From: Paucihalobacter sp036825875
GTDB taxonomy: Bacteria; Bacteroidota; Bacteroidia; Flavobacteriales; Flavobacteriaceae
Reading direction: 5' to 3'
DNA length: 64,000 nucleotides
NCBI RefSeq assembly: GCF_036825875.1
Contig: NZ_DAISXK010000006.1
Span: 34,550-98,549 of the forward strand
This document shows, piece after piece, positions 27,602 to 36,795 of the stretch; the first letter of the stretch is position 1; every line of letters begins with the position of its first letter. Under the pieces are notes generated by a model. The model had not been told where the DNA came from, did no database searches, and saw nothing but the letters and a program-made list of their open reading frames with translations. The position numbers were made by a program, and so were the translations under genes.

Positions 27602-27617
27602 TGTTTCACGTGGAACA
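27602..27617. promoter_or_regulatory. parS-like ParB-binding site in the mnmG leader
   Basis: The minus strand reads TGTTCCACGTGAAACA, an exact match to the consensus TGTTNCACGTGAAACA known from B. subtilis Spo0J. It lies 6 bp before the mnmG start and downstream of its -7 element, so it would be part of the mRNA leader. Confidence 0.8.
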
Positions 27618-27627
27618 TTTCCGATTG

Positions 27628-27635
27628 CAAATATA
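27628..27635 (-). promoter_or_regulatory. -7 element of mnmG
   Basis: Minus-strand TATATTTG lies 32 bp before the start codon. Transcription from here would include the parS-like site. Confidence 0.45.
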
Positions 27636-27651
27636 CATCGAAACCAATAAT

Positions 27652-28062
27652 CTATACCATTTTTGAGAGATAGTAATTTTCTTTTGAACGCATTAACTCA
27701 GTATCATTAATACCCTTATCTTTATATCCACAGAGGTGAAGTATACCGTGAATCATAACGCGACTTAACTCTTCATTAAAGTTTGATTCGAAATCTTTGG
27801 CATTATCGGCAACACGTTGTACAGAAATATAAATATCCGAATGTAAGATGTTTCCTATACTATTGTCAAAAGTTATAATATCCGTAAGGGTATCGTGTTG
27901 TAAAAATTCCACGTTTAATTTGTGCAAATAATCGTCGTCTACAAAAATAAAATTTAGCTCACCTTCTGTTTTTTCCTCATCAATAATAGCAATAGCAATC
28001 CATTCTGAAACTGTCTTCTCGTTTCGTAATTTAAAATCTGTTTCGTAATAAAAATTAATCAT
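27652..28062 (-). CDS. ybeY: Endoribonuclease YbeY
   Basis: The 136-residue protein has the family features LNVEFLQHDTLTDIITFD and the metal-site region HGILHLCGYKD. YbeY takes part in rRNA maturation and ribosome quality control. The standard motif has three His residues (HGxLHLxGYDH); here the third is replaced, giving GYKD, which I believe is usual in Bacteroidota. It overlaps the DUF4175 gene by 8 bp and is followed by the mnmG promoter region. Confidence 0.92.
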   Translation of the reverse strand: MINFYYETDFKLRNEKTVSEWIAIAIIDEEKTEGELNFIFVDDDYLHKLNVEFLQHDTLTDIITFDNSIGNILHSDIYISVQRVADNAKDFESNFNEELSRVMIHGILHLCGYKDKGINDTELMRSKENYYLSKMV

Positions 28063-31000
28063 TCCTCTTAAAATAATCTTGAACGCGTTTTTTAAAAAAT
28101 TCGCGCAAAGGTAAGGCTTCCCTATTTAAGATCTCGCTGGTGTTAAAATATTCTTTGGCTGTCGGAATTTGGTTGGTATTAGTGTTGGTGAAATTAGTGC
28201 GATTGGTTTCAGATTGCCTTTTGGTGTCCTGACCTTGTTGAAAGGTCGCGTTTTCCAATTTCAACAATTCATACTGCAATGCCATCATCTTTTGAAGGGT
28301 TTGATTGGTAAAGCCTTTGTTGATTAAATCCAACTCTACCTCTTCCATTTTCTTGATTAAATCACCTACCTGACCTGAGCCTTCTTCCTTGCCAATTTTA
28401 TCTTGCAACGCCTGACGTAATTTTTGTTGCTGTTGATAAATTTCATACAGCTCTCCGTTTAATTCTTCGTTACCTTGACCTTCACCTTCTCCTTGGGTGT
28501 CTCCATCCTGACCTTCGCCTTCTTGTTTACCCTCATTTCCTTCTTTTCCTTCTTCGCCTTCTTTTCCTTCTTCACCGTCTTTTGGTTTACCATCCTGGCT
28601 CTTTTTAAGGCCTTCTTCCATCATTTTATTCAGCTCTTCCTGACTCATAATAATGTCGGGTAATGGATCGCCACTCTCCTTACCAGAACCTTTACCAGAA
28701 GCATTCATTTGAGATTCCATATTGTCTAACACATCACTTAAAAAATTTGCCAAGGTATTGGCCGCAGTAATGGTGTATTGCTGAGAGGCAATACCTTGAT
28801 ATAACTGATTCTCACTTAAAGCATCCAACGCTTTATCTATATTATAGAACACATCGGTAATTTGTTTGTTAACTTCTTCTGAAAGTGAAGGTTGCCTCAA
28901 AGACAACGCAAATAAGCTATCGTCTACATGCTCAAAATGTTCTCTTAGATTTTTTTGGTTCACCACAAATTTACCATAATTACTGTGGTTAATTTCTATG
29001 CGTCTAAACTGATCCATCAAGCTTTCCTGATCGAATGAAAACAATAACAAATTATCCAAAATCTGTCGCAAAGCTGCCGCATCCTCAGACATTTGATCGC
29101 CACCAGCCATTTGCATGGACTGAGCCATTTTTTGCGCCATTTGTTTCATTTTTTTCGCTGCTTTCTTTTGCTGCTCTTTGGCTTTGTCTTGTTTTTGTTC
29201 TGCGCCTTGATTATCGCCCTTTTCTTGCTGTTCTTTCTTTTCTTCTAAGGCTTCTTTTGCCTCTTCTTGTTCCTGTTTAATGCTTTCCTCGGTTGGTTTA
29301 TCTTGTTCTATAGGCATTGGCTTTTCTAGCGCATCATTTTCCTTTAGAAGCTCTTCCATTTGTTTTTGAAATTCTTCGAATTCCTTATTGAGTTCTTCTT
29401 GCTTTTCGGCTGTGTTTTCTTCTATTGATTTCTCGGATAAATCATCTTGTTTCTCAGAAAGTCTCTCCAAATCTTTAGCTAATTTTTCTTGTTTTTTAGC
29501 AACGTAAAAACGCTTGGTAAGTTCTAAAAGCTGTTTTAAACTGCGTTTTTTAGTCTGATTTTGCTTGGCTAATTCTTCTAATTTTTGAGTAAACTCTTCT
29601 TTATTGATTTTATCTTGTAGTTTTTCTAACTCTTCAAGCAACTTTTCATCTTGCTTAAGTTTACTTTCATTTTCCTTTAAACGCTCTTTTAAGGCTTCTT
29701 TAAATTCATCAGTTTCCGGGTTCTCTTTTTGAAACTCTTCTAAATTTTCTTGCAACTTTTCGTTGAAATTTTGCATCATTTCTTCTTGTTGCTTTTGCCG
29801 TTTTAAAAACTCCTCAAGCTTCTTCTTATCATTAAAATTGAGTTGCTCCTTTTCGATTTGAGTTTTGGTTAGTTCCTCAAGCTTTTTATCTTGTTCTTCT
29901 AATTTTTCAAAAGATTTATTGAGGTCTTTTATGGTTTCGTTTTGCTGTTCTAGCTGTTTGTTTTCTTCTTCATCTTGGGTGCGTTTTCTATAAGTGAAAA
30001 CGCTGCTTTTAGAGCTTTTGAAGTTGTTAACGGCATCGTTGTCGAATACTTCAAAATACAAATTGTAACTAATGCCCGCTTCAATGTTTAATTGATTTGG
30101 AAAGGCACTCACAAACTCATCAAATGTCGAATTAGAAATAGCGATGTCTTCCGTTTTTTTAAGCATTTCTTCTCCAGAAGGATAATACACCAATTGTAAT
30201 TTTCGTAAACCGTAGTCGTCACTAACTTGGCCATAAAAATACAGGCTTTGCTGATCTATGCTATCGGTTTCAACTTTCAGATTTAATTCTGGGTAAGCAT
30301 CACGAATCACCTTGATATTAAACGCCAAACTTTCGTAATTCTTTAATGCTTGATTACTAATATTAATGCTGTAATTAAAATTATTAAATAGACGTTTTTC
30401 CGCAGAAAAGTCATCTTCATTGTTCTGTGAAAATGGAATGGAATCCTCTGCATAAATTTGGATATCATCAGTGGCTTTAGTTTTCATCATCCAAGTCACC
30501 TTTGTACCTTCTGGAACAACAGCATTTCCGGTGCTTTTTAATGTTTCGTCTTGTTTGTTAGTATGTGAAGGATAATCCATAACCATCTCAAATGACATCA
30601 GTTTTGGTACATTAACCACCGAAAGCACATAGGGCTTAGAAACCACGCCATTGGCTGTAAAATTAAACTCGGTGTTGCCTTTTGGTTGTGTGAATGTATA
30701 TTCGTACTCACCCGCAGAACGCTGTTTCAGAAAATATGAATTTCCTTCAAAATGTATTTGGGGATTCTCCGGCAATACATCACCAACCGCTGAAACTATC
30801 AGCTGAAATGGCTTACCTTCCAAAGCTTTTAAGTCATTATTCAAAACAAAAAACTGAAATGGCGCTGGCGGCTCATAAGCAGTTTTATAATTTACCACAC
30901 GCTCATAACCATCGCTAAACCAATTAATTTTACCAGTTGCTATTGATAAAAGCAGAATGATAACGGGAACGGCGGCGTATTTTAAATATTTTTTATTGGT

Positions 31001-31441
31001 GGCGAAGTTTACTGCAAGCTTAAATGGGACTGGTGATAATTCGGCCGATTTTTGATCTATCCCAGCTAGAAGCAATTCGCTTTGCTGAGTCTGCTGTTTT
31101 AATTGAAGTACGTTTAGTAATTTATCATTGACCTCGGGAAAGTGATTACCAATGATTTTTGAGGCTTCGTGGTAGCCTATACCTTTTTGTAATTTAAACA
31201 GCTTCAATAAAGGCCTCACGATAAACTTCGCCAAGAGCGTTGTTTCTACCAACACAAACAACCAAAATAATATGGTTCTAAGTGTTGTGTTGAGCCATAA
31301 CAAATATTCAACCATCAACGTAAAGAACAGATACAGTAGGCCAATTGAGAAAAACAATATAATTCCTTTCAACAATTCATTGGTGTAAAAACGCCGGATA
31401 AACTGCTCAAGTTTGGTTTGTATTATGGTAAAATTGCTCAA
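28055..31441 (-). CDS. DUF4175 family membrane protein
   Basis: This 1,128-residue protein has three to four membrane helices in the first 175 residues, an extracytoplasmic region to about 480, and then a very long Glu/Lys/Gln-rich coiled coil (about 490-760) and a late Gly/Glu-rich low-complexity stretch (about 945-990). It matches DUF4175, a large Bacteroidota family of unknown function. Its stop overlaps ybeY. An in-frame TAA lies two codons upstream of a TTG at 31441 and no nearby ATG is in frame, so the TTG appears to be the true start. Confidence 0.82.
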   Translation of the reverse strand: MSNFTIIQTKLEQFIRRFYTNELLKGIILFFSIGLLYLFFTLMVEYLLWLNTTLRTILFWLFVLVETTLLAKFIVRPLLKLFKLQKGIGYHEASKIIGNHFPEVNDKLLNVLQLKQQTQQSELLLAGIDQKSAELSPVPFKLAVNFATNKKYLKYAAVPVIILLLSIATGKINWFSDGYERVVNYKTAYEPPAPFQFFVLNNDLKALEGKPFQLIVSAVGDVLPENPQIHFEGNSYFLKQRSAGEYEYTFTQPKGNTEFNFTANGVVSKPYVLSVVNVPKLMSFEMVMDYPSHTNKQDETLKSTGNAVVPEGTKVTWMMKTKATDDIQIYAEDSIPFSQNNEDDFSAEKRLFNNFNYSINISNQALKNYESLAFNIKVIRDAYPELNLKVETDSIDQQSLYFYGQVSDDYGLRKLQLVYYPSGEEMLKKTEDIAISNSTFDEFVSAFPNQLNIEAGISYNLYFEVFDNDAVNNFKSSKSSVFTYRKRTQDEEENKQLEQQNETIKDLNKSFEKLEEQDKKLEELTKTQIEKEQLNFNDKKKLEEFLKRQKQQEEMMQNFNEKLQENLEEFQKENPETDEFKEALKERLKENESKLKQDEKLLEELEKLQDKINKEEFTQKLEELAKQNQTKKRSLKQLLELTKRFYVAKKQEKLAKDLERLSEKQDDLSEKSIEENTAEKQEELNKEFEEFQKQMEELLKENDALEKPMPIEQDKPTEESIKQEQEEAKEALEEKKEQQEKGDNQGAEQKQDKAKEQQKKAAKKMKQMAQKMAQSMQMAGGDQMSEDAAALRQILDNLLLFSFDQESLMDQFRRIEINHSNYGKFVVNQKNLREHFEHVDDSLFALSLRQPSLSEEVNKQITDVFYNIDKALDALSENQLYQGIASQQYTITAANTLANFLSDVLDNMESQMNASGKGSGKESGDPLPDIIMSQEELNKMMEEGLKKSQDGKPKDGEEGKEGEEGKEGNEGKQEGEGQDGDTQGEGEGQGNEELNGELYEIYQQQQKLRQALQDKIGKEEGSGQVGDLIKKMEEVELDLINKGFTNQTLQKMMALQYELLKLENATFQQGQDTKRQSETNRTNFTNTNTNQIPTAKEYFNTSEILNREALPLREFFKKRVQDYFKRND

Positions 31442-31512
31442 GCCTTAAAATATTTCTTAATAGTCAGTATATAAACTACTAAACTACAATTTTATTTTTA
31501 TGGCTAAATACT

Positions 31513-31520
31513 TAACTTTG
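31513..31520 (+). promoter_or_regulatory. -7 element upstream of alkB
   Basis: TAACTTTG matches the -7 consensus. It would give a leader of about 90 nt that contains a 12-codon open frame overlapping the alkB start. Confidence 0.4.
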
Positions 31521-31578
31521 GTAAGATTCTGTTAATTTCGAAGAACTGAATAGATAATAAGTTTTTAGAAAGAATACT

Positions 31579-31617
31579 ATGTCCGTCCAACTCCTTAATT
31601 GGCCATCAATCTCATGA
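31579..31617 (+). CDS. Possible 12-codon leader peptide overlapping alkB
   Basis: An ATG at 31579 preceded by AGAAAGAA opens a frame of 12 codons (MSVQLLNWPSIS) whose TGA shares bases with the alkB ATG (ATGA). Such an overlap allows translational coupling. There is no evidence that it is expressed. Confidence 0.25.
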   Translation: MSVQLLNWPSIS

Positions 31618-32654
31618 AAGATTTAAAATATTTAGCGGCTTTTTCCATCCCTTTGGTGTGCATAATAGGGCTAAAGTTTCAAAACTACTGGGTGTTTGCA
31701 ACTCCTGTTTACGCTTTCGTTTTTATTCCTGTTCTGGAATTATTACTCCCAATAGATAATGATAATTTATCGACCGCAAACGCTAATCATAAACTAAAAA
31801 ACAAATTATTCGATTGGTTGCTTTACCTAAATATACCGGTCGTTTTTGGTTTATTGTACTACAGTTTTATGGTGGTAAGCCAAAATAATTTAGAACTATA
31901 TGAACTCATTGGACTTATATTTTCTTTGGGAATTGTACTTGGCGTAAACGGAATTAATGTCGCTCACGAATTGGGTCACAGACAACAAACACCTGAGCGT
32001 TTTTTGGGAAAATTATTGCTGCTACCGTCGCACTACATGCATTTTTACATAGAACATAATTACGGCCATCATTTGCATGCCGCAACACCAAAAGATCCTG
32101 CAACGGCAAAATACAATCAAAGCGTTTATAGCTTTTGGTTAACATCCAGTTTCAGACAATATTTTAGTGCTTGGCGTATTCAACTTAAATTATTGCAAAA
32201 TAATCAGCGCGGTTTCTTTTCTTTATATAACGATATGTTTTGGTTTGCTCTTTTCCAAATCGGCTATCTCGCCTTAATACTTGTGTTTTTTGGTCCAACA
32301 GTGCTATTATTTGCGTTTTTGGCAGGAATCGGTGGCTTTATTCTTCTCGAAACCGTTAATTACATTGAGCATTATGGTTTGCTTCGTCTTAAAAAACCAT
32401 CCGGAAAATACGAGCGCGTACGCGAAATTCATTCATGGAATTCTAACCATATTGTTGGCAGAATTGTGTTGTACGAACTTACCAGACACAGCGACCACCA
32501 TTATAAATCATCTAAAAAATATCAAATATTAGATTGCCATGATGTGAGCCCGCAAATGCCTTTTGGCTATCCAACTTCTATGGTTATGGCGCTTTTTCCA
32601 CCGTTGTGGTTCGGCGTAATGAATAAGCGCATTCCCAAGGAAATGATATCATAA
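31614..32654 (+). CDS. alkB: Alkane 1-monooxygenase (AlkB-type membrane hydroxylase)
   Basis: The protein (346 residues from ATG 31614) has about six membrane helices and the diiron His motifs of AlkB: HELGHR, EHNYGHHLH, NYIEHYG and LTRHSDHHYKSSKKYQ. These enzymes hydroxylate the terminal carbon of medium-chain alkanes or related chains using rubredoxin. No rubredoxin gene is adjacent, so the electron donor is elsewhere. A TTG at 31599 would add five residues; the ATG is preferred. Confidence 0.92.
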   Translation: MKDLKYLAAFSIPLVCIIGLKFQNYWVFATPVYAFVFIPVLELLLPIDNDNLSTANANHKLKNKLFDWLLYLNIPVVFGLLYYSFMVVSQNNLELYELIGLIFSLGIVLGVNGINVAHELGHRQQTPERFLGKLLLLPSHYMHFYIEHNYGHHLHAATPKDPATAKYNQSVYSFWLTSSFRQYFSAWRIQLKLLQNNQRGFFSLYNDMFWFALFQIGYLALILVFFGPTVLLFAFLAGIGGFILLETVNYIEHYGLLRLKKPSGKYERVREIHSWNSNHIVGRIVLYELTRHSDHHYKSSKKYQILDCHDVSPQMPFGYPTSMVMALFPPLWFGVMNKRIPKEMIS

Positions 32655-32692
32655 AACTCCCACAAATATAAGTTTAAGTAAGGCTTACTTAT

Positions 32693-32700
32693 TATCTTTG
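32693..32700 (+). promoter_or_regulatory. -7 element of gltX
   Basis: TATCTTTG lies 22 bp before the gltX ATG. A T-rich stretch but no TTG is at the -33 position. Confidence 0.45.
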
Positions 32701-32722
32701 TTTCTCAAAATACAATCATAAA

Positions 32723-34240
32723 ATGAGTAAATCCATAAGAGTGCGTTTTGCACCAAGTCCAACTGGACCGCTCCATATTGGCGGTGTTCGCACAGCCCTT
32801 TTCAATTATTTATTCGCAAAAAAACACGACGGCACTTTTATACTGCGAATTGAAGATACCGACCAAAAAAGGTTTGTGCCAGGTACCGAACAATACATCA
32901 TCGACGCCTTAAATTGGTGCGGCATTACCATAGATGAAGGACCGCAACAAGGCGGTAAATTTGGCCCTTATAAACAAAGTGAACGCAAACACATTTATCG
33001 TCAGTATGCCGAAGAATTAGTGTCAAAAGGAAAAGCTTATTACGCATTTGATACAGCCGAAGCACTTGAAGAACTCAGAAAAGAACACGAAGCACAAGGC
33101 AAAACCTTTATTTACAATTGGCACAACCGCGAAAAAGGAAAACTTGTCAATTCCCTAGTATTAGAAAAAGAAGTGGTAGAAGCCAAGATAAATACAGGTG
33201 AAGATTATGTAATTCGTTTTAAATCTCCAAAAGACCAAACACTTCATCTTAAAGATATTATTAGAGGCGATATTCAAATAGACACCAATATTTTAGACGA
33301 TAAAGTTCTATTTAAAAGTGATGGTATGCCAACCTATCACCTGGCAAATATTGTAGATGATCATTTAATGGAAATCACACACGTAATTCGTGGCGAAGAA
33401 TGGCTGCCGTCCTTGGCTTTACACTACCAACTTTATGACGCTTTTGGCTGGAACGCGCCAGAATTTGCACATTTACCACTTATTTTAAAACCGACAGGAA
33501 AAGGTAAACTTAGCAAGCGAGATGGCGAAAAATTGGGATTCCCAGTATTTCCTTTAGAATGGCGCGATAAGGAAACCGGTGCTACAGCTTCTGGATATAG
33601 AGAATCTGGCTACTTTCCTGAGGCGGTCGTTAATTTTCTGTCTCTTTTAGGCTGGAACCCAGGTACAGAGCAGGAAATATTTACTATGGAACAATTAATT
33701 GAAAGTTTTGATCTAGACCGTGTTCATAAATCTGGCGCGCGCTTTGATCCTGATAAAACAAAATGGTTTAACCACCACTATATGCAGCAACAGTCTAATG
33801 AAGCACTTGCTGTTAAATTTAAACAATATACCGAAGCACTAGCCTCGGTTAATTTAAATTACATCACCCAAGTGGTTGGAGTAATTAAAGAACGTGCTAC
33901 CTTTATTTCAGATTTTTGGGAATTAAGTCATTTCTTTTTTCAAACACCAAAAACTTACGACGACGCTGCACTTAAAAAGGCAGTTAAGGACGACACTAAA
34001 GCTGTCTTGGGGCAATTGATAGATGTTGTCTTTAAAATTGACGATAGCAGTGCAGAAAATTACCAAAATACCATTAAAGAGTGGATTACAAATCAAGGTA
34101 TTGGATTTGGTAAAGTAATGATGCCTATGAGATTAAGTCTAGTAGGTTCGTTGCAAGGACCCGATGTGTTTCAAATTGCATTTATGATAGGAAAGGCCGA
34201 AACACTTTCAAGGCTTCAGCGTTTTACGGCTTCAATTTAA
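32723..34240 (+). CDS. gltX: Glutamate-tRNA ligase
   Basis: The 505-residue class I aminoacyl-tRNA synthetase has the HIGH-type motif in PSPTGPLHIGGVRTALFNYL at 11-30 and the KMSKS-type motif as KLSKRDG. It charges tRNA-Glu. It ends tail-to-tail with the beta-barrel gene, sharing the sequence TTAA at the stops. A dedicated glutamine-tRNA ligase is also in the window, so this enzyme is expected to be discriminating for tRNA-Glu. Confidence 0.97.
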   Translation: MSKSIRVRFAPSPTGPLHIGGVRTALFNYLFAKKHDGTFILRIEDTDQKRFVPGTEQYIIDALNWCGITIDEGPQQGGKFGPYKQSERKHIYRQYAEELVSKGKAYYAFDTAEALEELRKEHEAQGKTFIYNWHNREKGKLVNSLVLEKEVVEAKINTGEDYVIRFKSPKDQTLHLKDIIRGDIQIDTNILDDKVLFKSDGMPTYHLANIVDDHLMEITHVIRGEEWLPSLALHYQLYDAFGWNAPEFAHLPLILKPTGKGKLSKRDGEKLGFPVFPLEWRDKETGATASGYRESGYFPEAVVNFLSLLGWNPGTEQEIFTMEQLIESFDLDRVHKSGARFDPDKTKWFNHHYMQQQSNEALAVKFKQYTEALASVNLNYITQVVGVIKERATFISDFWELSHFFFQTPKTYDDAALKKAVKDDTKAVLGQLIDVVFKIDDSSAENYQNTIKEWITNQGIGFGKVMMPMRLSLVGSLQGPDVFQIAFMIGKAETLSRLQRFTASI

Positions 34241-34923
34241 AATAAAAAAAATACGCTAAAAGCTAGCATAGACTGATTACCCTTAAACTTGCCTGAGGAA
34301 TTACCATCAACATCGAGCTGCTGGTCATTAAGTTTATTGAGAATGTTTGTAAATCCGTAGATATAATGAGCACGCAACCTCAAATTATCAAAACCTGCGG
34401 TTATGCCAACAACACCGTCTACGTTAAACTGAGAGATTTCCGTAAGATCTCCCACTAACAAATTATTGTAACCGTTTATAATATAGTTTCCTTTAGTCTT
34501 GTCTTTTTGCTCCAATTCGCCGTTATATTGAAGCATCGGACCAAAGTCGAGTGTTAAATATCTGTTGGCTAATTTTGCATGCATCAACAAACCCATTTGC
34601 GCTGTTAGCATTTTGTATTCTACAAATTCCGATTCTGATAAACCCGATGGCGATGCACCAACATCTAGGCTGTTTTCAGAAAGCTGTATTACATAACTCA
34701 CATTATACCATTTATGAGGGATGTCAACGTAGGCCGATAAACCACCAATCCAACCAGTGTTAGCCTTTGTAGTGAAATTATCAGTTATAATGTCAAATTG
34801 GGTTAAACCTCCCTGAATTCCAAAACCATTTTGAATCGCATATCTCTTGTGTTGGGCATCCATTTTTGTAACAAATCCTAAACAAATTGCTACTAATAAG
34901 AAGCAACTAATATTTCTCATCAT
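34237..34923 (-). CDS. Outer membrane beta-barrel protein
   Basis: The 228-residue protein has a signal peptide (cleavage after about residue 23, VTKMDAQ) and then alternating amphipathic strands ending in Phe-rich AFSVFFLF, as expected of a small outer membrane barrel (OMP_b-brl or PorT-like class). No ligand or function can be assigned. It shares its stop region with gltX on the other strand. Confidence 0.75.
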   Translation of the reverse strand: MMRNISCFLLVAICLGFVTKMDAQHKRYAIQNGFGIQGGLTQFDIITDNFTTKANTGWIGGLSAYVDIPHKWYNVSYVIQLSENSLDVGASPSGLSESEFVEYKMLTAQMGLLMHAKLANRYLTLDFGPMLQYNGELEQKDKTKGNYIINGYNNLLVGDLTEISQFNVDGVVGITAGFDNLRLRAHYIYGFTNILNKLNDQQLDVDGNSSGKFKGNQSMLAFSVFFLF

Positions 34924-34984
34924 TTTTACTTTGGTTTGGTTAAATATAACGTAAATTAGTAATTCGTAAATTTTTCACTTAAAA

Positions 34985-34992
34985 TATTTTTG
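34985..34992 (+). promoter_or_regulatory. -7 element of the SPFH gene, possibly leaderless
   Basis: TATTTTTG ends 4 bp before the ATG at 34997, the same geometry as upstream of holB. Confidence 0.35.
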
Positions 34993-34996
34993 AATT

Positions 34997-35932
34997 ATGA
35001 ATATCTACTTGTTTCCTATTATTTTTATTGCCCTAGTTATTCTTATATCCGCATTTTTTGTAGTAAAGCAACAAACTGCTGCCATTATTGAACGCTTCGG
35101 AAGGTTTCATAGTATACGACAATCCGGATTGAATATGAAAATCCCTTTAGTGGATAGAGTTTCTGGACGTTTAAGTTTAAAAATACAACAGCTTGATGTG
35201 CTGGTCGAAACCAAAACTTTAGACGATGTTTTTGTGAAATTAAAAGTGTCTGTACAATACATGGTGATACGAGAAAAAGTCTACGACGCATTTTACCGTT
35301 TAGATTACCCACACGAGCAAATTACCAGTTTTGTATTTGATGTGATTCGTGCCGAAGTACCAAAAATGAAGTTAGATGATGTTTTTGTGAAAAAAGATGA
35401 TATTGCCAATGCGGTAAAATCTGAACTTAACGACTATATGACGGATTACGGATTCGACATAATAAAAACCTTAGTTACCGATATTGATCCCGATGCGCAA
35501 GTTAAATCGGCCATGAACCGCATTAATGCGTCCGAACGCGAAAAAATTGCTGCACAATATGAAGGTGATGCACAACGCATTCTAATAGTTGAAAAAGCCA
35601 AAGCCGAAGCCGAAAGCAAACGACTACAGGGACAAGGTATAGCAGACCAGCGACGGGAAATTGCTAGAGGATTAGAAGAATCTGTTGAAGTTTTAAATCG
35701 TGTAGGTATCAATTCACAAGAAGCCTCTGCCCTTATTGTAGTAACCCAACATTACGACACCTTGCAATCCTTAGGTGAAGAAACCAATAGTAACTTGATT
35801 TTATTGCCAAATTCGCCGCAAACAGGTAGCGATATGCTCAATAATATGGTAGCCAGTTTTACGGCTAGTAATCAAATTGGAGAAGCTATGAAACGACAAG
35901 AGCGCGAACAGGAAGCCAAAAATAAAAAGTAG
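34997..35932 (+). CDS. SPFH/Band 7 family membrane protein
   Basis: The 311-residue protein has one N-terminal membrane helix (about 4-24), a Band 7 domain (about 25-190, with ERFGRFHSIRQSGLNMKIP) and a C-terminal Ala/Glu-rich coiled coil. Such stomatin/QmcA-like proteins form membrane-associated oligomers and often regulate membrane proteases. The partner NfeD-type protein that often accompanies this family is not next to it. Confidence 0.9.
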   Translation: MNIYLFPIIFIALVILISAFFVVKQQTAAIIERFGRFHSIRQSGLNMKIPLVDRVSGRLSLKIQQLDVLVETKTLDDVFVKLKVSVQYMVIREKVYDAFYRLDYPHEQITSFVFDVIRAEVPKMKLDDVFVKKDDIANAVKSELNDYMTDYGFDIIKTLVTDIDPDAQVKSAMNRINASEREKIAAQYEGDAQRILIVEKAKAEAESKRLQGQGIADQRREIARGLEESVEVLNRVGINSQEASALIVVTQHYDTLQSLGEETNSNLILLPNSPQTGSDMLNNMVASFTASNQIGEAMKRQEREQEAKNKK

Positions 35933-35933
35933 C

Positions 35934-35951
35934 GGCAATTCACAAATTGCC
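35934..35951 (+). terminator. Weak hairpin after the SPFH gene
   Basis: A 7-bp inverted repeat (GGCAATT / AATTGCC) with a 4-nt loop begins 2 bp after the stop. There is no T run, so it is a weak terminator at best. Confidence 0.35.
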
Positions 35952-36041
35952 TAAGATTAAAAATTAATAGCCGTGGCAATTCGCTATTTTTATAAGTCCG
36001 CCTTGTTTGACCTAAAATGGATTAAAAAAAAATCTAAATCC

Positions 36042-36049
36042 TATATTTG
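36042..36049 (+). promoter_or_regulatory. -7 element of the two-component operon
   Basis: TATATTTG lies 38 bp before the response regulator start. No -33 TTG at 19 bp was found. Confidence 0.45.
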
Positions 36050-36087
36050 TATTTCATTAAAAATTTCTAAAAACTTCCTATCTAGGT

Positions 36088-36795
36088 ATGGGTAAAAAGA
36101 ACAAAATTTTATTAGTTGAAGATGATCCGCGTGTTTGTTCTTTTATAAACAAGGGTTTAACCGAAGAATCTTTCGAAGTCAGTATAGCTTTTGACGGTGA
36201 AACGGGCTTAAATATGCTCAAAACCAATAAATTCGATTTGGTAATTCTAGATATTATGTTACCTAATATTAACGGTATTGAAGTGTGTAAACAAATTCGC
36301 TCTAACAATAATAAAACGCCCATACTTTTTTTAACAGCGCTCGGAAGTGCAGAAAATGTGGTATTGGGATTAAGTTCTGGCGCAGACGACTATCTCATAA
36401 AACCTTTCAAATTTATTGAACTCGTAGCGCGTATTAGAACGCTACTTAGACGTTCCAGCGATTTCGGTATTAGTACTTCAATCGACGATGTATATACATT
36501 TATGAACCTTGAGGTAAACGACAGCACAAAAACTGTTGTCCGAAACGAACAGGAACTGTCACTCACCTCAACAGAATACCGATTGCTATTAGTCTTTATT
36601 AAAAGCCCAAAAAAGGTGTTCTCGAGAATAGAACTTCTCGAATCTGTTTGGGGTGTGAATTTTGATATGGGTACCAATGTGGTTGATGTATATGTTAACT
36701 ATCTCAGGAAAAAATTAGAAAAATATAACCAGCCTAGACTTATTCAAACCGTGATAGGTATGGGTTACGTTCTAAAGCTTAACGATGAAGACTAA
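36088..36795 (+). CDS. OmpR-family response regulator
   Basis: The 235-residue protein has a receiver domain with acidic pocket EDD at 11-13, phospho-acceptor Asp 55 (VILDIMLP), Thr 83 and Lys 105 (LIKPF), followed by a winged-helix DNA-binding domain ending in VRGMGY-like VIGMGYVLK. It overlaps the histidine kinase gene by 11 bp, so the two form a two-component system. An 11-bp direct repeat upstream of the gene at 38245 is a candidate target. Confidence 0.95.
   Translation: MGKKNKILLVEDDPRVCSFINKGLTEESFEVSIAFDGETGLNMLKTNKFDLVILDIMLPNINGIEVCKQIRSNNNKTPILFLTALGSAENVVLGLSSGADDYLIKPFKFIELVARIRTLLRRSSDFGISTSIDDVYTFMNLEVNDSTKTVVRNEQELSLTSTEYRLLLVFIKSPKKVFSRIELLESVWGVNFDMGTNVVDVYVNYLRKKLEKYNQPRLIQTVIGMGYVLKLNDED

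Noticed and set aside
28055..31441. Low-complexity stretch that might be a DNA repeat
   Set aside because: Repetition comes from a Glu/Lys/Gln coiled coil; the DNA has no fixed period.
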